Source of the DNA: an uncultured Maribacter sp.
GTDB taxonomy: Bacteria > Bacteroidota > Bacteroidia > Flavobacteriales > Flavobacteriaceae
Length of the DNA: 64,000 nucleotides
Reading direction: 5' to 3'
Assembly (NCBI GenBank): GCA_947504045.1
Contig: CANNFY010000002.1
Location: 62,001-126,000 of the forward strand
Shown here: piece by piece, positions 37,718 to 47,125 of the stretch
Position numbering within the stretch: position 1 is the first letter of the stretch
How the letters are laid out: the number at the start of each line of letters is the position of its first letter
The notes under the pieces: generated by a model
What the model saw: the letters and a program-made list of their open reading frames with translations, nothing else
The model's database searches: none
Told to the model about the DNA's origin: nothing
Program-made: the position numbers and the translations under genes

Positions 37718-39574
37718 ATGGCAGAAAACACACAATATACCGAAGATAATATACGCTCCTTAGATTGGAAAGAGCATATTCGTATGCGTCCTGGTATGTA
37801 TATAGGTAAATTGGGTGATGGCTCTTCTGCAGATGATGGTATCTATATTTTGTTAAAAGAAGTAATTGACAACTGTATAGATGAATTTGTTATGGGAGCC
37901 GGAAAAACCATTGAAATATCTATACGCGATAATGTAGTTAATGTTAGAGATTATGGTCGTGGTATTCCTTTAGGAAAAGTTGTGGATGTGGTTTCTAAAA
38001 TGAATACAGGAGGAAAATATGATTCTCGTGCGTTTAAGAAGTCTGTAGGTTTAAACGGTGTTGGTACAAAAGCAGTTAATGCATTGTCTAGTTTTTTTAA
38101 AGTGCAATCTTCTAGACAAAATCAAATTAAAGTAGCAGAGTTTAGTAAAGGTAATTTAGTTGCAGAAGAAGGACCTTTAGAGTCTTCTCAAAGAAAAGGA
38201 ACTAAGGTTTCTTTTACACCAGATGAATTAATTTTTAAAAACTATAAATACCGTAATGAGTATGTAGAACGCATGCTTAAAAATTATGTGTACTTAAATC
38301 CAGGTTTAACTATAGTTTTTAATGGAGAAAAGTTTCATTCAGAAAATGGTTTAAAAGACCTTTTAGAGGATAATAATAATGTAGAGGATATGCTATATCC
38401 TGTTATTCATTTAAAAGGAGAAGATATAGAAATAGCTCTTACTCATAGTAAAACGCAGTATAGCGAGGAGTATCACTCTTTTGTAAATGGCCAGAACACT
38501 ACACAAGGCGGAACACACCAAGCAGCATTTAGAGAGGCAATTGTAAAAACAGTGCGAGACTTTTATAATAAAAGTTATGAAGCTTCAGACATAAGAAAAT
38601 CTATTATTTCTGCTATTTCTATAAAAGTAATGGAGCCTGTTTTTGAAAGTCAGACAAAAACAAAGCTTGGTTCTACAGATATGGGTGGTAATCTACCTAC
38701 TGTACGTACTTATATTAACGATTTTGTTGGTAAATATTTAGATAATTATCTGCATAAAAATAGCGAGACAGCAGAGCTTTTACAACGTAAAATTGTACAA
38801 GCAGAAAGAGAACGTAAAGAGCTTTCAGGTATACGTAAACTTGCAAAAGACCGTGCTAAAAAAGCTAGTTTACATAACAAAAAGCTTAGAGATTGTCGTA
38901 TACATTTAGGAGATACCAAAAAAGATAGGTGTTTAGAAAGTACGTTGTTTATTACAGAGGGAGATTCTGCTTCTGGTTCTATTACAAAATCTAGAGATGT
39001 TAATACGCAAGCTGTTTTTAGTTTAAAGGGAAAACCTTTAAACTCTTACGGTATGACAAAAAAGGTGGTTTATGAAAATGAAGAATTTAATCTTTTACAA
39101 GCCGCTTTAAATATAGAAGAGTCAATGGAAGACTTACGATATAATAATATTGTAATTGCTACCGATGCCGATGTAGATGGAATGCATATTCGTTTGCTAT
39201 TAATTACTTTCTTTTTACAGTTTTTTCCGGAGCTTATAAAAGAAAATCATTTGTATATATTACAAACTCCTCTTTTTAGAGTCCGTAATAAGAAAGAAAC
39301 AATATATTGTTATAGCGAGGAAGAAAGGCGTAATGCTATAGATAAACTAACTGGAAAACCAGAAATTACCCGTTTTAAGGGTCTTGGAGAAATTTCTCCT
39401 GATGAATTTGTGCATTTTATTGGAGACGATATGCGCTTAGAGCCTGTAATGCTAGATAAAGCAATGTCTATAGAAAATTTATTACAATTTTACATGGGTA
39501 AAAACACGCCAGACAGGCAAAAATTTATTATTGAAAATCTTAAAGTTGAGATTGATTTAGTAGAAGAAAAATAA
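37718..39574 (+). CDS. parE: DNA topoisomerase IV subunit B
   Basis: A 618-residue GHKL ATPase subunit that powers decatenation of daughter chromosomes. ATP-binding motifs are [19 protein letters not shown] and [17 protein letters not shown]. The TOPRIM metal site is in [11 protein letters not shown] and [12 protein letters not shown]. The C-terminal part ends in [19 protein letters not shown] gyrB assignment is less likely because the gene is shorter than gyrB and is followed after 30 bases by the matching A-type subunit with a topoisomerase IV-like C-terminus. The two genes form an operon, with mscL behind them. Confidence 0.94.
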   Translation: MAENTQYTEDNIRSLDWKEHIRMRPGMYIGKLGDGSSADDGIYILLKEVIDNCIDEFVMGAGKTIEISIRDNVVNVRDYGRGIPLGKVVDVVSKMNTGGKYDSRAFKKSVGLNGVGTKAVNALSSFFKVQSSRQNQIKVAEFSKGNLVAEEGPLESSQRKGTKVSFTPDELIFKNYKYRNEYVERMLKNYVYLNPGLTIVFNGEKFHSENGLKDLLEDNNNVEDMLYPVIHLKGEDIEIALTHSKTQYSEEYHSFVNGQNTTQGGTHQAAFREAIVKTVRDFYNKSYEASDIRKSIISAISIKVMEPVFESQTKTKLGSTDMGGNLPTVRTYINDFVGKYLDNYLHKNSETAELLQRKIVQAERERKELSGIRKLAKDRAKKASLHNKKLRDCRIHLGDTKKDRCLESTLFITEGDSASGSITKSRDVNTQAVFSLKGKPLNSYGMTKKVVYENEEFNLLQAALNIEESMEDLRYNNIVIATDADVDGMHIRLLLITFFLQFFPELIKENHLYILQTPLFRVRNKKETIYCYSEEERRNAIDKLTGKPEITRFKGLGEISPDEFVHFIGDDMRLEPVMLDKAMSIENLLQFYMGKNTPDRQKFIIENLKVEIDLVEEK

Positions 39575-39604
39575 GTATAACCAACCTAATACGAATCTTC
39601 TTTT

Positions 39605-42298
39605 ATGGAAGAGAATGAAGACCTTAACGAAGAACAACATTTAGAAAATAATAACGATTCTCAAGATACCTTAACTAAGGTAACGGGGATGTATAAAGAT
39701 TGGTTTTTAGATTATGCTTCTTATGTAATTTTAGAACGTGCAGTACCAGCAATAGAAGATGGTTTTAAACCGGTACAAAGAAGAATTCTTCATGCCTTAA
39801 AAGAGTTAGATGATGGGCGTTATAATAAAGTGGCTAATGTAGTAGGGCATACTATGCAATATCACCCACATGGTGATGCTAGTATTGCAGATGCCATGGT
39901 ACAAATTGGGCAAAAAAACTTACTTATTGATACCCAAGGTAACTGGGGAAACATATTAACAGGTGATAGAGCTGCTGCATCAAGATATATAGAGGCGCGT
40001 CTTTCTAAATTTGGATTAGAAGTTGTCTTTAGTCCAAAAATTACAGAATGGCAATTATCTTATGATGGTAGAAAAAAAGAACCGGTAAACCTTCCAGTAA
40101 AATTTCCACTATTATTAGCACAAGGAGCAGAAGGTATTGCCGTAGGTTTATCCACAAAAGTACTGCCTCATAATTTTAACGAACTTATTGATGCATCTAT
40201 TAAACATCTTAAAGGTTCTAGATTTAAAATATTTCCAGATTTTTTAACCTCAGGTATAATTGATGTTAGTAATTATAATGATGGTTTACGAGGTGGTAAA
40301 ATTAGAGTTCGTGCTAAAATAGCGCAATACGACAGTAAAACACTTGTAATCAGCGAAATACCATACGGCACTAACACTTCTTCTTTAATAGAATCTATCC
40401 TTAAAGCGAATGAAAAAGGAAAGATAAAAATTAAAAAAATAGAAGACAATACTGCAGCAGATGTAGAAATATTAGTGCACTTGCCAAGTGGAATATCGCC
40501 AGATAAAACAATAGATGCTTTATATGCTTTTACTTCTTGCGAATCTTCTATTTCTCCTTTAGGATGTATTATAGAAGATAATAAACCTTTGTTTATTGGT
40601 GTGTCAGAAATGCTAAGACGTTCTACAGATTATACAGTAGAATTGTTAAAAAGAGAATTAGAAATTCAGTTAAACGAACTAGAAGAACAATGGCATTTTT
40701 CTTCTTTAGAACGCATATTTATTGAAAACAGAATCTATAGAGATATTGAAGAAGAAGAAACTTGGGAAGGAGTAATTTCTGCTATAGATAAAGGTTTAAA
40801 ACCACACGTAAAGCATTTAAAAAGAGAGGTTACAGAAGAAGATATTGTTAGACTTACAGAAATTAGAATAAAAAGAATTTCTAAGTTCGATATTGATAAG
40901 GCACAACAGTTACTTGATAGTTTAGAAGAGAAAATAGCAGAAGTAAAGCATCATCTTGCACATATAATAGAATTTGCAATAGATTATTTTAAAAATCTAA
41001 AAACGAAATATGGTAAAGGAAGAGAGCGTAAATCAGAAATTAGAATTTTTGATGATATTGAAGCTACCAAAGTGGTTATTAGAAACACAAAACTTTATGT
41101 AAATAGAGAAGAAGGTTTTATTGGAACCTCTTTACGAAGAGACGAGTATGTAACTGATTGTAGTGATATAGATGATATTATTGTTTTTACTAAAGATGGT
41201 AAGATGATGGTGTCTAAAGTAGGAACAAAAACTTTTGTTGGTAAAAATATTATACACGTTGCGGTCTTTAAAAAGAAAGATTCTAGAACTACGTATAATA
41301 TGATTTATAAAGATGGTAAAGGAGGAGCAACCTACATTAAGCGTTTTAATGTTACAAGTATCACAAGAGATAAACTGTACGACTTAACTACTGGAAAACC
41401 AGCTTCTCAGGTTTTATATTATTCTGCAAACCCTAACGGAGAAGCAGAAGTTGTTACGGTAAATCTTAGGCAAATGTCAAGCATTAAAAAGATAAAATGG
41501 GATATAGATTTTTCCGATGTTTTAATTAAGGGTAGAGGGTCTAAAGGTAATATAGTAACTAAATACCCGGTAAAACGTATAGAGTTAAAAGAAAAAGGAG
41601 TATCTACTCTAAAGCCAAGAAAAATTTGGTTTGATGATGTTGTACGTAGATTAAATGTAGATGGTAGAGGAGAGCTTTTAGGAGAATTTAGAGGAGACGA
41701 CCTACTTTTAATAGTTTCTCAAAAAGGCGTTGTTAAAACCATGTTACCAACATTAACCTCACATTTTGAGGATGATATGATTGTTTTAGAAAAATGGAAT
41801 CCTAAAAAGCCCTTGTCTGCTATTTATTGGGATGGTGATAAAGAAAGGTTGGCGGTAAAGCGTTTTTTAATAGAACAAGAAAATAGAGAAGACCTAATTA
41901 TTACAGAGCACCCAAAATCCTATTTAGAGTTAATTTCTACAGATTGGAGACCAATGGTAGAATTAGAATTTGTAAAACCAAGAGGTAAAGAGCAAAAACC
42001 TAATGCAACAATAAATTTAGAAGAATTTATTTCAGTTAAAGGAATAAAAGCTTTGGGTAATCAACTTACTTCCGATAAAGTAAAAAATGTTAATCCTTTG
42101 GAACCATTACCTTATAAAGAAGAAGAGGAAATGCCCATAAGTGAAATAGAAGTGGTACAAGAAGACCAGACTAAAAAAACTGATACGGAAGAAGTAAAAA
42201 AAGATTTACCTGAAGTAAAAGAATCTAATTCTTTACCAAAAAATGCTTCCGAAGACGATAAAGATATAGAGGAAGACGGACAAATAACACTTTTTTAA
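39605..42298 (+). CDS. parC: DNA topoisomerase IV subunit A
   Basis: An 897-residue breakage-reunion subunit. The active-site Tyr is in AASRYIEARLS, after the quinolone-region segment HPHGDASIADAMV. A coiled region and a C-terminal beta-propeller-like domain (about residues 480-800) follow. The last roughly 70 residues are acidic and low-complexity (for example DEEEMP-like and EDDKDIEEDGQ stretches), probably disordered. parE lies 30 bases upstream and mscL 9 bases downstream. Divergence from E. coli ParC is normal for Bacteroidota. Confidence 0.94.
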   Translation: MEENEDLNEEQHLENNNDSQDTLTKVTGMYKDWFLDYASYVILERAVPAIEDGFKPVQRRILHALKELDDGRYNKVANVVGHTMQYHPHGDASIADAMVQIGQKNLLIDTQGNWGNILTGDRAAASRYIEARLSKFGLEVVFSPKITEWQLSYDGRKKEPVNLPVKFPLLLAQGAEGIAVGLSTKVLPHNFNELIDASIKHLKGSRFKIFPDFLTSGIIDVSNYNDGLRGGKIRVRAKIAQYDSKTLVISEIPYGTNTSSLIESILKANEKGKIKIKKIEDNTAADVEILVHLPSGISPDKTIDALYAFTSCESSISPLGCIIEDNKPLFIGVSEMLRRSTDYTVELLKRELEIQLNELEEQWHFSSLERIFIENRIYRDIEEEETWEGVISAIDKGLKPHVKHLKREVTEEDIVRLTEIRIKRISKFDIDKAQQLLDSLEEKIAEVKHHLAHIIEFAIDYFKNLKTKYGKGRERKSEIRIFDDIEATKVVIRNTKLYVNREEGFIGTSLRRDEYVTDCSDIDDIIVFTKDGKMMVSKVGTKTFVGKNIIHVAVFKKKDSRTTYNMIYKDGKGGATYIKRFNVTSITRDKLYDLTTGKPASQVLYYSANPNGEAEVVTVNLRQMSSIKKIKWDIDFSDVLIKGRGSKGNIVTKYPVKRIELKEKGVSTLKPRKIWFDDVVRRLNVDGRGELLGEFRGDDLLLIVSQKGVVKTMLPTLTSHFEDDMIVLEKWNPKKPLSAIYWDGDKERLAVKRFLIEQENREDLIITEHPKSYLELISTDWRPMVELEFVKPRGKEQKPNATINLEEFISVKGIKALGNQLTSDKVKNVNPLEPLPYKEEEEMPISEIEVVQEDQTKKTDTEEVKKDLPEVKESNSLPKNASEDDKDIEEDGQITLF

Positions 42299-42307
42299 TT
42301 TTTACAA

Positions 42308-42742
42308 ATGAAAAAATTTATTGAAGAATTTAAAAACTTTGCTGTAAAAGGTAATATGATAGATATGGCTATTGGTATTATTGTAGGAACTGCTTTTAAT
42401 AAAGTAGTTAATACATTAGTAAAAAAAGTTATAATGCCACCCTTATCTCTATTATCTGAAGGTGTTACGCTTACAAATAGAAAATTAATTTTAAGAGATG
42501 GCGCTGCTGAAGGAGTAGATGAAGTAGCAATCTGGTATGGAGAGCTTATTGAGGTTTTGGTAGATTTTGGAATTATTTCTTTAACCATTTTTGTGGTTTT
42601 AAAATTTATAAATCATTTTAAAGACAAAGCAGAAAACCCAGAAGATAAAACAGTAGCAACCCCTAAAGATATTGAGTTGTTGTCTAAGATGGAGCAATTA
42701 CTAAAAAGACAAAACGAAATTTTAGAGAATAACAATAAATAA
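42308..42742 (+). CDS. mscL: Large-conductance mechanosensitive channel
   Basis: A 144-residue inner-membrane channel that opens at high membrane tension to release solutes during osmotic downshock. The N-terminal amphipathic helix and first membrane segment are in FKNFAVKGNMIDMAIGIIVGTAFNKVV, a typical MscL block, with the second membrane helix near residues 78-100 (VDFGIISLTIFVVLKFI). A cytoplasmic helix with charged repeats ends the protein. It starts 9 bases after parC and is probably co-transcribed with it. Confidence 0.95.
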   Translation: MKKFIEEFKNFAVKGNMIDMAIGIIVGTAFNKVVNTLVKKVIMPPLSLLSEGVTLTNRKLILRDGAAEGVDEVAIWYGELIEVLVDFGIISLTIFVVLKFINHFKDKAENPEDKTVATPKDIELLSKMEQLLKRQNEILENNNK

Positions 42743-42802
42743 ATCTTATATAAAAATTATAAATAAAAATAGCTTATACAATATATCTATGTTATCTATA
42801 GC

Positions 42803-42810
42803 TATCTTTG
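42803..42810 (+). promoter_or_regulatory. -7 box of the second sterol-desaturase-family gene
   Basis: TATCTTTG (TAnnTTTG) lies 21 bases before the ATG at 42832. An in-frame TTG at 42808 falls inside this box and so is unlikely to be a start codon. Confidence 0.6.
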
Positions 42811-42831
42811 AAAAAAAACGAATTTAATTTT

Positions 42832-43788
42832 ATGGATTTAACCAATCCCCTTGTTTACGGTGTTCCTTGTTTTATAGCATTAATTTTAGTAGAAATAACT
42901 TATAGTCATACACATGGTGATAAAGATTTATATGTGTGGAAAGATTTAATGGCAAGTGGGGCCATGGGAATTGGTTCTGCTATTTTAGGTCCATTAATAA
43001 AAATTACAGTTTTAATTACTGTTTTTAATTACACATACGAGTTTTTTAACCCTTTAGTAAATGGGGTACGTACTAATATTATGGGGTACGAATCTTTTGG
43101 GTATGCTTGGTATGTTTTTGTATTGTGCCAGTTAGCAGATGATTTTACGTATTACTGGTTTCATAGAGCAAATCATGAAATTAGATTATTATGGGCTGCA
43201 CATATTGTGCACCATTCTTCGGATCACTTTAATTTAGGTACCGCAATACGAAATGGTTGGTTTACGCTACTGTATAAGCCATTGTTTTATATGTGGATGC
43301 CAGCTGTAGGGTTTCCAGTAGAGGTAGTAGTATTTGCACTTGCAATAGAATCTTTTTGGCAATTTCAACTACACTCTAAATATGTGCCTAAAATGGGTTG
43401 GGTAGAAAAAATATTTAATACCCATACTATGCACCAAGTGCACCATTCGCAAAACGTAGAATATTTGGATAAAAACCACGGAGGGTTTTTAAATATTTTT
43501 GATAAGATTTTTGGAACATGGAAAGAGTTAGATGATGATATTGAGGTTAAATTTGGTGTTATACACGCTCCAGATTCCTATAATCCGTTAGTTATACTTA
43601 CTCATGAGTTTAAAGATATTTGGAATGACACTAAAAAATCTCCAAAATTATCACACAAATTAATGTACATTTTTGGCCCTCCAGGTTGGAGCCATGATGG
43701 AAGTACTATGACCGTTAAACAACAGCAAAAATTGTTTAAAAAACATAAAACTTCTAATCCAAATACTACATTTAGTAGGCCTAATTAA
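42832..43788 (+). CDS. Sterol desaturase/fatty acid hydroxylase family protein (second)
   Basis: A membrane di-iron enzyme of about 318 residues. I choose the ATG at 42832 (MDLTNPLVYGVP) because the upstream TTG at 42808 lies inside the promoter -7 box. Several hydrophobic helices are followed by the His clusters HRANHE, AAHIVHHSSDHFN and HTMHQVHHSQ with NHGG, giving the HX3H, HXXHH and HXXHH ligands. Lipid hydroxylation is the family activity; substrate unknown. It is more like alkylglycerol-monooxygenase-type proteins than the one at 19851, but this is by eye. It stands alone. Confidence 0.88.
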   Translation: MDLTNPLVYGVPCFIALILVEITYSHTHGDKDLYVWKDLMASGAMGIGSAILGPLIKITVLITVFNYTYEFFNPLVNGVRTNIMGYESFGYAWYVFVLCQLADDFTYYWFHRANHEIRLLWAAHIVHHSSDHFNLGTAIRNGWFTLLYKPLFYMWMPAVGFPVEVVVFALAIESFWQFQLHSKYVPKMGWVEKIFNTHTMHQVHHSQNVEYLDKNHGGFLNIFDKIFGTWKELDDDIEVKFGVIHAPDSYNPLVILTHEFKDIWNDTKKSPKLSHKLMYIFGPPGWSHDGSTMTVKQQQKLFKKHKTSNPNTTFSRPN

Positions 43789-43892
43789 TAGTCTTACTTT
43801 TTCATAAAGAAAATATATCTAATAGATTTAAATTCTATTAACAAGATATATGTTATATTTTTTCTAAGTTTATATTATTCTAAAAACATAAA

Positions 43893-44402
43893 ATGAAAAA
43901 ATATATTCCAATAGTATTTATATTTTTAGCTTTTATAAGCTGCCAAGAAGAAAAAGAGCTTAGTTCTGTAGCAACAGAAAATTGGACAAAAAGAGCCGTT
44001 AAGATTAGTGTAAATGATTCTCTAGAATACGGAAAATCATATTTATCTATTTATTCTCAAATTTATAGTTTATCAGAGCATAAAAGGCATAATTTAACTG
44101 CAATGGTAAGTTTAAGAAACACCAGTGATTTAGACACTATATTTTTACTTAGTTCAAAATATTATGATACGCATGGTAATCTAATTAGAAAATATTTTGA
44201 CTATCCAATATATTTAGCTCCTATGGAGACTACAGAAATAATAATAGAAGAAGGAGACGTTTCGGGTGGTACTGGTTCAAATTTTATAATAGAATGGAAA
44301 AAGAAATTAAAAACTCCAGAGCCATTATTTGAAGGGGTAATGAGTTCTACCTTAGGGCAGCAAGGTCTTTCGTTTACAACCCAAGCAAAAAGGATACGAT
44401 AA
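43893..44402 (+). CDS. DUF3124 lipoprotein
   Basis: A 169-residue secreted protein. The leader ends in AFISC (lipobox), giving a mature domain with the DUF3124 features YLSIYSQIYSLSEHKRHNLTAMVSLRNTS (read here in pieces) and the tail IIEEGDVSGGTGSNFIIEW. Function of the family is unknown. The marC-like gene starts three bases after its stop, so the two form an operon. Confidence 0.85.
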   Translation: MKKYIPIVFIFLAFISCQEEKELSSVATENWTKRAVKISVNDSLEYGKSYLSIYSQIYSLSEHKRHNLTAMVSLRNTSDLDTIFLLSSKYYDTHGNLIRKYFDYPIYLAPMETTEIIIEEGDVSGGTGSNFIIEWKKKLKTPEPLFEGVMSSTLGQQGLSFTTQAKRIR

Positions 44403-44405
44403 AAT

Positions 44406-45017
44406 ATGCAAGAAATAATAACTACAATATTTTTTATTTTTGCTGTTATAGATCCTATTGGTTCTGTTCCAGTATATTTAGAAGCAACAAAAGAATTTGA
44501 TGAAATTCATAAAAGAAAAATTGCAATTAGGGCCGCTATAATTGCGTATGCCATATTACTTTTTTTTATTTTAATAGGGCAATTAATTCTTGAAGGAATG
44601 TCTGTTTCTTTAGACGCTTTTCAAATTTCAGGAGGTGTTATACTGTTTCTTTTTGCACTTACAATGATATTTGGTGACGGAAAACCAGAAAAAGAAAAAA
44701 GCCAAATTACAGATTACAAGCATGTTACTATCTTTCCTGTAGCAATACCATCTATAGCTTCGCCTGGGGCAATAATGGCTGTTGTAATTATGACGGATAA
44801 TAATTTATATAGCATTACGCAGCAGGCTATTACCACAGCTCTTGTTTTTGTTGTAATTTTAATAACAGCATTAATTTTACTTGTAGCTAATAAAGTACAA
44901 AAACGCATTGGTAGTTATGGTATAACTGTAATAAGTAAAATTATGGGATTAATTTTAGCATCCTATGCTGTACAAAATATTCTTAGTGGTATTAATGATT
45001 ATTTTATGCTTAATTAA
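44406..45017 (+). CDS. MarC family membrane protein
   Basis: A 203-residue integral membrane protein with about six hydrophobic helices. Typical MarC/UPF0056 segments are FFIFAVIDPIGSVPVYL, ISGGVILFLFALTMIFG and FPVAIPSIASPGAIMAVVI. Function is unproven despite early association with antibiotic resistance in E. coli. It is translated from a start three bases after the DUF3124 lipoprotein. Confidence 0.92.
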   Translation: MQEIITTIFFIFAVIDPIGSVPVYLEATKEFDEIHKRKIAIRAAIIAYAILLFFILIGQLILEGMSVSLDAFQISGGVILFLFALTMIFGDGKPEKEKSQITDYKHVTIFPVAIPSIASPGAIMAVVIMTDNNLYSITQQAITTALVFVVILITALILLVANKVQKRIGSYGITVISKIMGLILASYAVQNILSGINDYFMLN

Positions 45018-45082
45018 TTAGAGTTTTTATACGTAATCTAATCAAAATTTACGCTTGGCTTATAATTATAATACTAGTACTT

Positions 45083-45646
45083 ATGCCCAGAAAAAAACAA
45101 TATAACGAAGAAGAAGTAATTAAAAAAGCCATGGGGCTTTTTTGGCGAAATGGGTATGAAGCAACATCTGTACGTATGTTAGAAAAAGAAATGGGTATTA
45201 ACCAATTTTCAATATATGCAAGTTTTAAAAACAAAGAAGGTGTGTTTTTAGAAAGTTTAAATTATTATAAAATTCAAATTCAAAAAATTACATCTAAGCT
45301 AAAAAACTCGAATAACGGCATAGAGGGTATAAAAAATTATTTTAATGACTTTTTAGAGTTTTCTAAAGAGGGTAATTTATGCAAAGGTTGTTTAGTTACT
45401 AATACTGTAAATGAATTAAAAAACACAGACAATCCTGTTATTATTAATGAACTTGTAAGTTTTGCAGAAAATATTAGAACTTTATTTGTAAGTAATCTAA
45501 AACAAGACGACAAAAGAGACGAAATACAAATAGAACAACAAGCAGATTATTTATTAAACTGTATTTTAGGACTATCTGTATCATCAAAAGTATTTAATTA
45601 CAAACAATTAAAAAATACTATAGAAGTAACATTTAAAAATCTATAG
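45083..45646 (+). CDS. TetR-family regulator, possible redox sensor
   Basis: A 187-residue repressor-type protein. The DNA-binding domain is at about residues 9-52, with the helix-turn-helix in SVRMLEKEMGINQFSIYASFKNKEGVF. Two cysteines, Cys100 and Cys103 in NLCKGCLVTN, recall the GCLV motif of NemR/AcuR-type electrophile sensors. A clean inverted repeat, CTAAGC-GTTT-GCTTAG at 45664-45679, lies just before the next gene and is a good operator candidate. The following genes encode an AhpD-like protein and a DsbA-like protein, which fits thiol or electrophile stress. Sensing is inferred. Confidence 0.85.
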   Translation: MPRKKQYNEEEVIKKAMGLFWRNGYEATSVRMLEKEMGINQFSIYASFKNKEGVFLESLNYYKIQIQKITSKLKNSNNGIEGIKNYFNDFLEFSKEGNLCKGCLVTNTVNELKNTDNPVIINELVSFAENIRTLFVSNLKQDDKRDEIQIEQQADYLLNCILGLSVSSKVFNYKQLKNTIEVTFKNL

Positions 45647-45663
45647 TTTTTTTTACCATTAAA

Positions 45664-45679
45664 CTAAGCGTTTGCTTAG
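45664..45679. promoter_or_regulatory. Palindromic operator candidate for the TetR-family regulator
   Basis: Perfect inverted repeat CTAAGC-GTTT-GCTTAG between the TetR-family gene and the AhpD-like gene, in a position suited to repress the latter. Confidence 0.55.
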
Positions 45680-45707
45680 AAATAATAAATAAATTTAAAT
45701 TAAGATT

Positions 45708-46259
45708 ATGACAACATTAAAAGTTCACAACATTGAAACAGCACCAGAGGAAAGTAAACCACTATTAGAGGGTTCTTTAAAAGCTTTTGGAATGATTCCA
45801 GGTTTACATGGTGTATTAGCAAGTTCGCCACAAATACTTAAAGCATACCAAACCTTACATGAGTTATTTACAAACACGTCTTTTAATTCTGAAGAATTAA
45901 CGGTAGTATGGCAAGCTATAAATGTGGAGCATGCATGTCATTATTGTGTGCCTGCCCATACTGGTATTGCAGGAATGATGAAGGTTGAGGAAGGTATTAC
46001 GGAATCTTTACGTAACGAAACTCCTTTAGAAGATGCGAAATTAGAAGCTTTGCGTACTATGACATTAGCAATTGTTCGTAAAAGAGGAAACGTTTCTGAG
46101 GAAGATTTAGAAGCATTTTATGCAGCAGGATACGGAGAACAACAAGTACTAGAAATTATACTTGGGTTGTCTCAAAAAACAATTAGCAATTATACAAACC
46201 ACATTGCGCATACTCCTGTAGATGCACCTTTTCAAAAATTTGCGTGGTCAAAAAAATAA
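45708..46259 (+). CDS. Carboxymuconolactone decarboxylase (AhpD-like) family protein
   Basis: A 183-residue all-helical protein. The AhpD-type active site is complete: Cys77 and Cys80 with His84 in EHACHYCVPAHTGIA, with an upstream Glu in the family pattern. AhpD-like proteins are thiol peroxidase/reductase partners; others of the family act on lactones, but the CxxC-xxx-H pattern favours redox. It lies 61 bases after the TetR-family gene, behind the palindromic operator candidate, and ends at its own hairpin. Confidence 0.88.
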   Translation: MTTLKVHNIETAPEESKPLLEGSLKAFGMIPGLHGVLASSPQILKAYQTLHELFTNTSFNSEELTVVWQAINVEHACHYCVPAHTGIAGMMKVEEGITESLRNETPLEDAKLEALRTMTLAIVRKRGNVSEEDLEAFYAAGYGEQQVLEIILGLSQKTISNYTNHIAHTPVDAPFQKFAWSKK

Positions 46260-46306
46260 ATAATTAATTAAATATAGGTTATACATCCTATTACTAATTT
46301 AATATA

Positions 46307-46343
46307 ACAAACCTTTCGTTTCCCTCACGAAGGGTTTTGTTTT
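46307..46343 (+). terminator. Terminator after the AhpD-like gene
   Basis: Arms AACCTTTCGT and ACGAAGGGTT (one G-T pair) with a short loop and a T run. It sits 47 bases after the stop codon and 22 bases before the DsbA-family gene. Confidence 0.75.
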
Positions 46344-46364
46344 ATACTTTAGTAATGCAAAATA

Positions 46365-47012
46365 ATGCATATGAGTAAAATAAAAATAGATGTAATTTCT
46401 GATGTAGTATGCCCTTGGTGCGTAATAGGGTATAAGCGCTTAGAACAAGCTATTTCAGAAATGGGAATTAAAAATAAGATAGAATTAGAATGGCAACCAT
46501 TTGAGTTAAATCCGCACATGCCAATAGAAGGGCAAGATGTAGAAGAACATATTGAGGAAAAATATGGGGCAACTTTAGAGCAACAAAAAGAATCTCAGGA
46601 ACGTATGACAGATTTTGGAGCTGAACTTGGATTTAAATTTGATTATTTTAAGGGAATGCGTATGGTAAATACTTTTGATGCACATGTGCTATTAGAATAT
46701 GCTAAAGAAAACTGCAAGCAAACAGAGCTTAAAATGCGTTTAATGAATGCTTTTTTTGGCGAGCGTAAAAATTTATCAAATAAAGAGGTTCTTAAAAATG
46801 AATTAGAAGCTGTTGGTTTAGATAGTAACAAAGCTTTAGTTTTCTTAGAAAACAAAGAGACTAGAAATAAGGTGAAAAGTGTGGAAAAATATTGGCAAAA
46901 TTTAGGAGTAAATTCAGTTCCAACAGTAGTATTTAATAAAAAAAGTGCAGTTACAGGAGCGCAACCAGTAGAAGTTTACAAACAAATATTACAGGAGTTA
47001 CTAGACTCGTAA
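46365..47012 (+). CDS. DsbA-family oxidoreductase (FrnE-like)
   Basis: A 215-residue thioredoxin-fold protein without a signal peptide, so cytoplasmic. The active site CPWC is at residues 16-19, followed by the long helical insert of DsbA/FrnE-type proteins and the cis-Pro loop VNSVPTVVFNKK. FrnE-like proteins act as disulfide isomerases, or, in some bacteria, in polyketide pathways. It follows the AhpD-like gene behind a terminator, with start ATG at 46365 (an in-frame ATG at 46371 is an alternative). It may belong to the same stress regulon. Confidence 0.9.
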   Translation: MHMSKIKIDVISDVVCPWCVIGYKRLEQAISEMGIKNKIELEWQPFELNPHMPIEGQDVEEHIEEKYGATLEQQKESQERMTDFGAELGFKFDYFKGMRMVNTFDAHVLLEYAKENCKQTELKMRLMNAFFGERKNLSNKEVLKNELEAVGLDSNKALVFLENKETRNKVKSVEKYWQNLGVNSVPTVVFNKKSAVTGAQPVEVYKQILQELLDS

Positions 47013-47125
47013 GTACTATAAAAATAACATATATTTTACCTGTTAATAAATGCAGCTAAATATTATTTATTTTATACCTACAGCTTTAAAATTTACTGTT
47101 AATTTACTTGTTTAAATTTTTAGTT

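Noticed and set aside
43813-43851. AT-only inverted repeat (ATATATCT ... AGATATAT) after the sterol-desaturase gene
   Set aside because: No GC in the stem and a bulge of several bases; such repeats arise by chance in AT-rich spacers.
47108-47125. In-frame TTG upstream of the racemase ATG
   Set aside because: The ATG at 47126 begins exactly at the conserved beta-strand of the family; the extra six residues have no support.
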